Source: Paenibacillus antri (lineage in GTDB: Bacteria > Bacillota > Bacilli > Paenibacillales > YIM-B00363). From it: 64,000 nucleotides of DNA. The stretch spans positions 62,001 through 126,000 of the forward strand of contig NZ_VCIW01000005.1 in assembly GCF_005765165.1 (NCBI RefSeq), written 5' to 3'. Position numbers and translations under genes: made by a program. How positions within the stretch are numbered: position 1 is the stretch's first letter; every line of letters begins with the position of its first letter. This document shows positions 60,322-64,000 of the stretch, in pieces. A model generated the notes under the pieces. The model did not search any database. It saw only the letters and a list, made by a program, of their open reading frames with translations, and was not told where the DNA came from.

Positions 60322-61017
60322 ATGAAAGTGTTGGTAGCCGACGACGATCCGAACGTATGCGAAATTATCCGCATCTATTTCGAGCAACAAAACATCGAGC
60401 TGCTGGAAGCATACGACGGCGCGGCGGCGCTCGAGCTCGTCGAGAAGGAAACGCCGGACCTCGTCATTCTCGACGTCATGATGCCGAAGATGGACGGCTA
60501 CGAGGCTTGCCGAGAAATCTTGAAGCGGCGGGACGTGCCGATCATTATGCTCACCGCCAAAGGGGACGAGTTCGACCGCGTGCTCGGTCTCGAGTTAGGC
60601 GCGGACGATTATATGACGAAGCCGTTCAGCCCGCGGGAGCTCGTCGCCCGCATGAAGGCGATCTTCCGCCGCGTGCAGCCGCGGCAAGCGGCGAACGGGG
60701 AAGAGGCGGGGAAATCGGCCGCATACGAATTCGAAGGGCTGTCCGTCCATCCGGACCGCCGGGAAGTGCTGTCGGGCGGAGAGCGCGTGTCGCTGCGGCC
60801 GAAGGAGTTCGATCTGTTGGCGCATCTGGCGAAGTCGCCCGGCACCGTGTTTACGAGAGAACAGCTGTTAGAGCTCGTCTGGGGATACGATTTTATCGGC
60901 GACATCCGTACCGTCGACGTGCACGTCAAGAACGTACGCAAGAAGTTGAATCAGCCCGACCGAGAGTATATTCATACCGTGTGGGGCGTCGGCTATAAAT
61001 TCGAGGCGCCGCGATGA
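60322..61017 (+). CDS. OmpR/PhoB-family response regulator
   Basis: A 231-residue regulator with receiver pocket DDD (7-9), phosphoacceptor D51 (VILDVMMPKMDGYEA), TKPFSPRELVARMKA and a winged helix (LRPKEFDLLAHLAKSPGTVFTREQLLELVWGYDF). ATG 60322 follows AGAAGGAGG; a TTG one codon earlier is less likely. It overlaps its kinase by 4 bp. It is distinct from the VanR-like protein at 33.5 kb. Confidence 0.95.
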   Translation: MKVLVADDDPNVCEIIRIYFEQQNIELLEAYDGAAALELVEKETPDLVILDVMMPKMDGYEACREILKRRDVPIIMLTAKGDEFDRVLGLELGADDYMTKPFSPRELVARMKAIFRRVQPRQAANGEEAGKSAAYEFEGLSVHPDRREVLSGGERVSLRPKEFDLLAHLAKSPGTVFTREQLLELVWGYDFIGDIRTVDVHVKNVRKKLNQPDREYIHTVWGVGYKFEAPR

Positions 61018-62561
61018 GGAAGCTCGGCATGAATAAGACGATCTTCCGCCGTCTGCTCCTCGGCAATCTGGCGATCGTGCTGCTCGGCCTCGGCGCGGTC
61101 GGCATCGCCATCTCTATGATGGTGAAGGGATACTTATACGACGTAACGCAGCAGGAGCTGCTTCGCAAGGCGAAGAAGGTCAATCTATCGATTCAAGAAT
61201 TTCAAACCGCTGACGAAAATATGTTGGCGCTGCTGACGTTCCTCGACCAGACGTTCGATACCCGCATCTGGATCTTCAACGACCGCGGCGAAATTATCGC
61301 CACGTCGACGCAGGACGAAGTGTCCGTAGGGAAGTCCGTGTCGGGAACGATCGCGGAACGCGTCATGCAAGGGAACGCGGTGAGCGACGAGCTCCACTTC
61401 GAAGGATTGACGGAACCGATGCTCTCGGTCGCCGTTCCGTGGGGGAAGGAAGACGCGTTATACGGCGGCATCGTGCTCCATGCGCCCGTCAACGGCGTCA
61501 CGCATGCGATCGTGCAGGTGAGAGAGACGATCCTCTGGGTCACCTTGTTCGGCATGTTAATTTCGATCGCGATCGTGTTGTATTTGTCTCGGTCGATCTC
61601 GAGGCCGCTGCAGCATATCGCGAGGACCGCGGCGGAAATCGGCATGGGACAGTACGACCGGAGGCTCGAGGCGGACGGCGCGGACGAAATCGACGACCTG
61701 GCGTCCTCGATCAATTCGCTGGCCGCGAAGTTGGAACGCATGGACGAGGAGCGTCGCAAGTCGGATCGAATGCGCGACGACTTCCTCGCGAATTTGTCGC
61801 ATGAGCTGCGCACGCCGTTGACCGCGATGCAAGGCTTCTTGGAAGCGCTGCAAGACGGACTCATTCCGGAAGAAGGCCGAGAGAAATATTACGACGTGAT
61901 GTACCAAGAGACGCACCATATGACGCGGCTCGTCGACGACCTGCTCGATCTGATGAAGCTGGAACGGGAAGAAGTGGCTATCGATCGGCATCCGCTCGAC
62001 GTCGCGCCGCTGCTGCGGAAGGTGGCGTTCAAGTTCGAGCCCGACGCGAGGGAGCGCGAGCTGGATCTGCGGGTAGAGGCGGACGACGCGCTGCCGAAGG
62101 CGTACGCGGACGGCGACCGCTTGGAGCAGATCGTGGCGAATCTCGTTCGCAACGCGGTCAAGTTTACGGATCGCGGCTACATCCTGCTGAAGGCGTACGC
62201 GGAGGAGGACAAGGTCGTCCTCGAGGTGACCGATACGGGCGTCGGCATCTCCGAAGCGGATCAAGCCCGGATCTGGGAACGATTCTTTAAAGCGGATCGC
62301 GGGCGTTCCCGGAAAAATAAAGGGGCGGGTCTCGGCCTCGCCATCGTGAAGGAGCTCGTAGAGCGGCACGAAGGAACGATCGAGGTGGACAGTCGATTGG
62401 AGCAAGGCTCGACGTTCCGGGTCAGAATTCCCGCGTACCGGGATCCTTCGGAAGTCGTCGTCGCGAAGATCGGCGAATCCTCCGTTCATCGAACGAACAT
62501 ATTTCTTCATAAAAAGTTCCCGAACCGAAAATCGAACGATCATACGTTTCCGGTACAGTAA
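61014..62561 (+). CDS. sensor histidine kinase with extracellular sensor and HAMP domain
   Basis: A 515-residue kinase: transmembrane helix 1 (about 12-36), extracellular sensor region of about 130 residues, helix 2 (about 170-190), HAMP (SRSISRPLQHIARTAAEIGMG), H-box NLSHELRTPLTAMQG, then N box NLVRNAVKF and G boxes with DTGVGIS and GAGLGLAIVKEL. It has a C-terminal tail of about 30 residues (ending KFPNRKSNDHTFPVQ). ATG 61014 overlaps the regulator stop. It is the usual PhoR/ResE-like architecture; the signal is unknown. Confidence 0.94.
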   Translation: MRKLGMNKTIFRRLLLGNLAIVLLGLGAVGIAISMMVKGYLYDVTQQELLRKAKKVNLSIQEFQTADENMLALLTFLDQTFDTRIWIFNDRGEIIATSTQDEVSVGKSVSGTIAERVMQGNAVSDELHFEGLTEPMLSVAVPWGKEDALYGGIVLHAPVNGVTHAIVQVRETILWVTLFGMLISIAIVLYLSRSISRPLQHIARTAAEIGMGQYDRRLEADGADEIDDLASSINSLAAKLERMDEERRKSDRMRDDFLANLSHELRTPLTAMQGFLEALQDGLIPEEGREKYYDVMYQETHHMTRLVDDLLDLMKLEREEVAIDRHPLDVAPLLRKVAFKFEPDARERELDLRVEADDALPKAYADGDRLEQIVANLVRNAVKFTDRGYILLKAYAEEDKVVLEVTDTGVGISEADQARIWERFFKADRGRSRKNKGAGLGLAIVKELVERHEGTIEVDSRLEQGSTFRVRIPAYRDPSEVVVAKIGESSVHRTNIFLHKKFPNRKSNDHTFPVQ

Positions 62562-62610
62562 AGGAGTACCAAAGAACACCGAAAACAATGATCGAAGGGA
62601 GAGGTTCGGA

Positions 62611-62850
62611 ATGAAAAAGAAAACGTGGTTGACGGCGCTTGCGATCGCCGTTATGTCGATGGGGTTATTGATCGGGTGCAGCGGCGAGGGCGGCGAGCCG
62701 GCGATGGACGCGCCGGCGGGAGACCAGCCGATGGAGCCGGGCATGACCGCGCCGGAAGCGACGGAGACGCCGGAAGCGACCGACGCGCCCGAGGCGTCCG
62801 AGGAGACGACGGCGCCGGAAGCGGAGACGTTGCCGGAAGCGGCAGAATAA
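62611..62850 (+). CDS. small acidic Pro/Thr/Glu-rich lipoprotein
   Basis: A 79-residue lipoprotein: basic start MKKKTWLTALAIAVMS, lipobox LLIGC (lipid Cys at residue 23), then an acidic region with imperfect TPEATDAPEAS-like repeats and no predicted fold. ATG 62611 follows GGGAGAGG. It is 49 bp downstream of the kinase gene on the same strand and could be part of that operon, perhaps as a surface-exposed cofactor or spacer protein. A strong terminator follows. Confidence 0.75.
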   Translation: MKKKTWLTALAIAVMSMGLLIGCSGEGGEPAMDAPAGDQPMEPGMTAPEATETPEATDAPEASEETTAPEAETLPEAAE

Positions 62851-62882
62851 CGCGAACGACACATACGTATCCCCATGAACCG

Positions 62883-62929
62883 AAAGAAGAAGCTCCAGGG
62901 CGCCGCCGCGCCGCTGGAGCTTCTTCTTT
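62883..62929 (+). terminator. bidirectional terminator after the small lipoprotein gene
   Basis: AAAGAAGAAGCTCCAG (62883-62898) and CTGGAGCTTCTTCTTT (62914-62929) are perfectly complementary over 16 bp. Confidence 0.85.
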
Positions 62930-62959
62930 GTAGACGACCGACCCTCGTGAACAGCGAAA

Positions 62960-62987
62960 ACCGCCAGGCTATGAGAAGCCTGGCGGT
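62960..62987 (-). terminator. terminator of the NlpC/P60 gene
   Basis: ACCGCCAGGCT and AGCCTGGCGGT (62960-62970, 62977-62987) form an 11-bp stem; on the minus strand TTTTCG follows. It lies 12 bp beyond the stop of the cell-wall hydrolase. Confidence 0.75.
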
Positions 62988-62998
62988 CGTTCTTTCGA

Positions 62999-63883
62999 TT
63001 ACAATACGTTCCGCGCCGTTACGTAATGATCGGACCAATAGTTCGAGTTGATGTCCGATATGCCGACCCCGTCGAAGATCGGAGACGCATGGATGAAGTC
63101 GCCGCCGCCGATGTACAGGCCGACGTGGTTAATGCTGCCGTTGTCGTTCGTGTCGAAGAAGACGAGATCGCCCGGCTTCAAATTCGATTTCTTGACGTAT
63201 GTACCTTCCTTCGCTTGCTGGCGGCTCGTCCGCGGCAGCTCGATGTCGTGCTTGCGGAAGATCAGCTGCATGTAAGAAGAACAATCGGCGTATTTGTTGT
63301 TCGTATTCCAGGGCTCCGCACCCCATTTGTAATCGAAGTCGCCTTTGTAGGACTTCGCGGTCTTCACGATCGCGCTCTGGCTCGCGGACGACGTAGAACT
63401 GCCCGTGCCGGCGCCGCCTTCGTAATCCGTATACTTTTCGTTAGAGGATATGTATCCGACCGTGCCGCCCTTCGTCTGCACCTTCAGCCAATAGTCTCCC
63501 GATTCGGCAAGAACGCGGATGTCTTCGCCGCGATTCAGCATGCGGATGATTTTGCTCGACGTGCTCGGTTGGGTTCGCATGTTGACCCCGGACGACACTT
63601 CCGTGCTGTAACGGTCATAGTCCGTATATTTTTCGTTGTCCGATATGTATCCGGTCGTGCCGCTCTTCGTTTGGATCTTTAACCAATTGCCGGACGCTTC
63701 CCCGAGAACATGGATGTCTTCGCCGCGATTCAGCATGCGAATCACCTTGCCAGACAAACTAGGCTGGGTCCTCATGTTCACGCCGTACTGAACTTCCGTC
63801 TCGTAACTCGTTGCCGCCGAAGCGGATGTTGCCAATATTGCGGATCCTACTACCGATGCGAGGAATATCATGGTTTTTCGCAT
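62999..63883 (-). CDS. secreted SH3-SH3-NlpC/P60 endopeptidase
   Basis: A 294-residue cell-wall hydrolase. Signal peptide (residues 1-23, ending ATSASAA), two bacterial SH3 domains that are near copies of each other (26-88 and 93-152, each with GVNMRTQPS and IRMLNRGEDI), a Gly/Ser linker and an NlpC/P60 domain with catalytic C201 (ADCSSYM), H253 (INHVGLYIGGG) and H265 (FIHASP). It cuts D-Glu-diaminopimelate-type stem peptide bonds. ATG 63883 has GGAGGTGATC upstream; in-frame starts further up lack such a site. It is convergent with the lipoprotein gene. Confidence 0.94.
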   Translation of the reverse strand: MRKTMIFLASVVGSAILATSASAATSYETEVQYGVNMRTQPSLSGKVIRMLNRGEDIHVLGEASGNWLKIQTKSGTTGYISDNEKYTDYDRYSTEVSSGVNMRTQPSTSSKIIRMLNRGEDIRVLAESGDYWLKVQTKGGTVGYISSNEKYTDYEGGAGTGSSTSSASQSAIVKTAKSYKGDFDYKWGAEPWNTNNKYADCSSYMQLIFRKHDIELPRTSRQQAKEGTYVKKSNLKPGDLVFFDTNDNGSINHVGLYIGGGDFIHASPIFDGVGISDINSNYWSDHYVTARNVL

Positions 63884-64000
63884 CCTGATCACCTCCATAA
63901 CCAGAATACCCCACGCTTGTCCGGCTCGGGGAGGGGCCAAATGTTGGGATTCGAGCAGAATGCGCATAAATTCGGCGCATTTCGTTATGCCTCCGGTCGT

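Overview
The window looks like chromosomal DNA of an endospore-forming, GC-rich Firmicute, most likely of the Paenibacillaceae (Paenibacillus/Cohnella-like). The evidence is sporulation and germination genes (spoVS, two GerA-type operons), RNase Y with YmdB, RicA, DUF1540 and CE7 proteins, strong purine-rich Shine-Dalgarno sequences, frequent GTG and TTG starts, and a recA operator of Bacillus LexA type. From 1 to about 20.6 kb the gene order follows a Bacillus-like backbone: rodZ end, yajQ, rimO, pgsA, cinA, recA, recX, rny, ymdB, spoVS, a dipeptidase, korA-korB, miaB and ricA. Inserted into it are pduL and a gerA-type operon. A second gerA-type operon lies after ricA, where Bacillus subtilis has cotE-mutS.

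From 24.3 to 30.4 kb the window holds rsgA, a MurG-like transferase, a minus-strand pair (HTH-like protein and DUF1540 protein), an MBL hydrolase, gluQ (tRNA-Asp queuosine glutamylation) directly behind a tRNA-Asp(GUC) gene, and a tyrosine recombinase with altered active-site residues. From 30.5 to 36.7 kb come hrpB with a truncated globin, a VanR/VanS-like two-component pair preceded by 10-bp direct repeats, and a sigma-like small protein overlapping a membrane protein built from three copies of one motif. From 36.8 to 49.2 kb are mostly single metabolic genes: M29 aminopeptidase, aldo/keto reductase, S41 protease, CE7 esterase, a YuiD-like PAP2 protein, acetyltransferases, type II pantothenate kinase, RarD, a HAD phosphatase and an SDR. 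Among them, at 44.8-45.4 kb, a strong promoter drives three very small ORFs separated by a strong terminator.

At 49.18-49.67 kb there is an array of about ten contiguous 51-bp repeats, each carrying a perfect or near-perfect 8-bp-stem hairpin with two alternating loop sequences. It is followed by a four-gene MacB-type export operon (50.05-55.64 kb): two distinct ATPases, a lipoprotein adaptor and a 953-residue FtsX-type permease. The second ATPase carries an AbrB-like C-terminal domain. Next come a LacI regulator and an L-fucose isomerase gene, each preceded by a near-identical operator palindrome. The stretch 58.68-60.32 kb is visibly AT-richer and gene-poor, with a DinB-family gene and a broken ytxJ remnant. 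The window ends with a second two-component pair, a small Glu/Pro/Thr-rich lipoprotein and a convergent SH3-SH3-NlpC/P60 cell-wall hydrolase.

The strongest leads are the 51-bp hairpin array, the micro-ORF cluster at 44.8-45.4 kb, the tRNA-Asp/gluQ pairing, the degenerate recombinase, the spoVS leader that can mask its own ribosome binding site, the GerC protein without its lipid-anchor cysteine, and the ATPase-AbrB fusion. All calls were made by reading the sequence; no database search was run.
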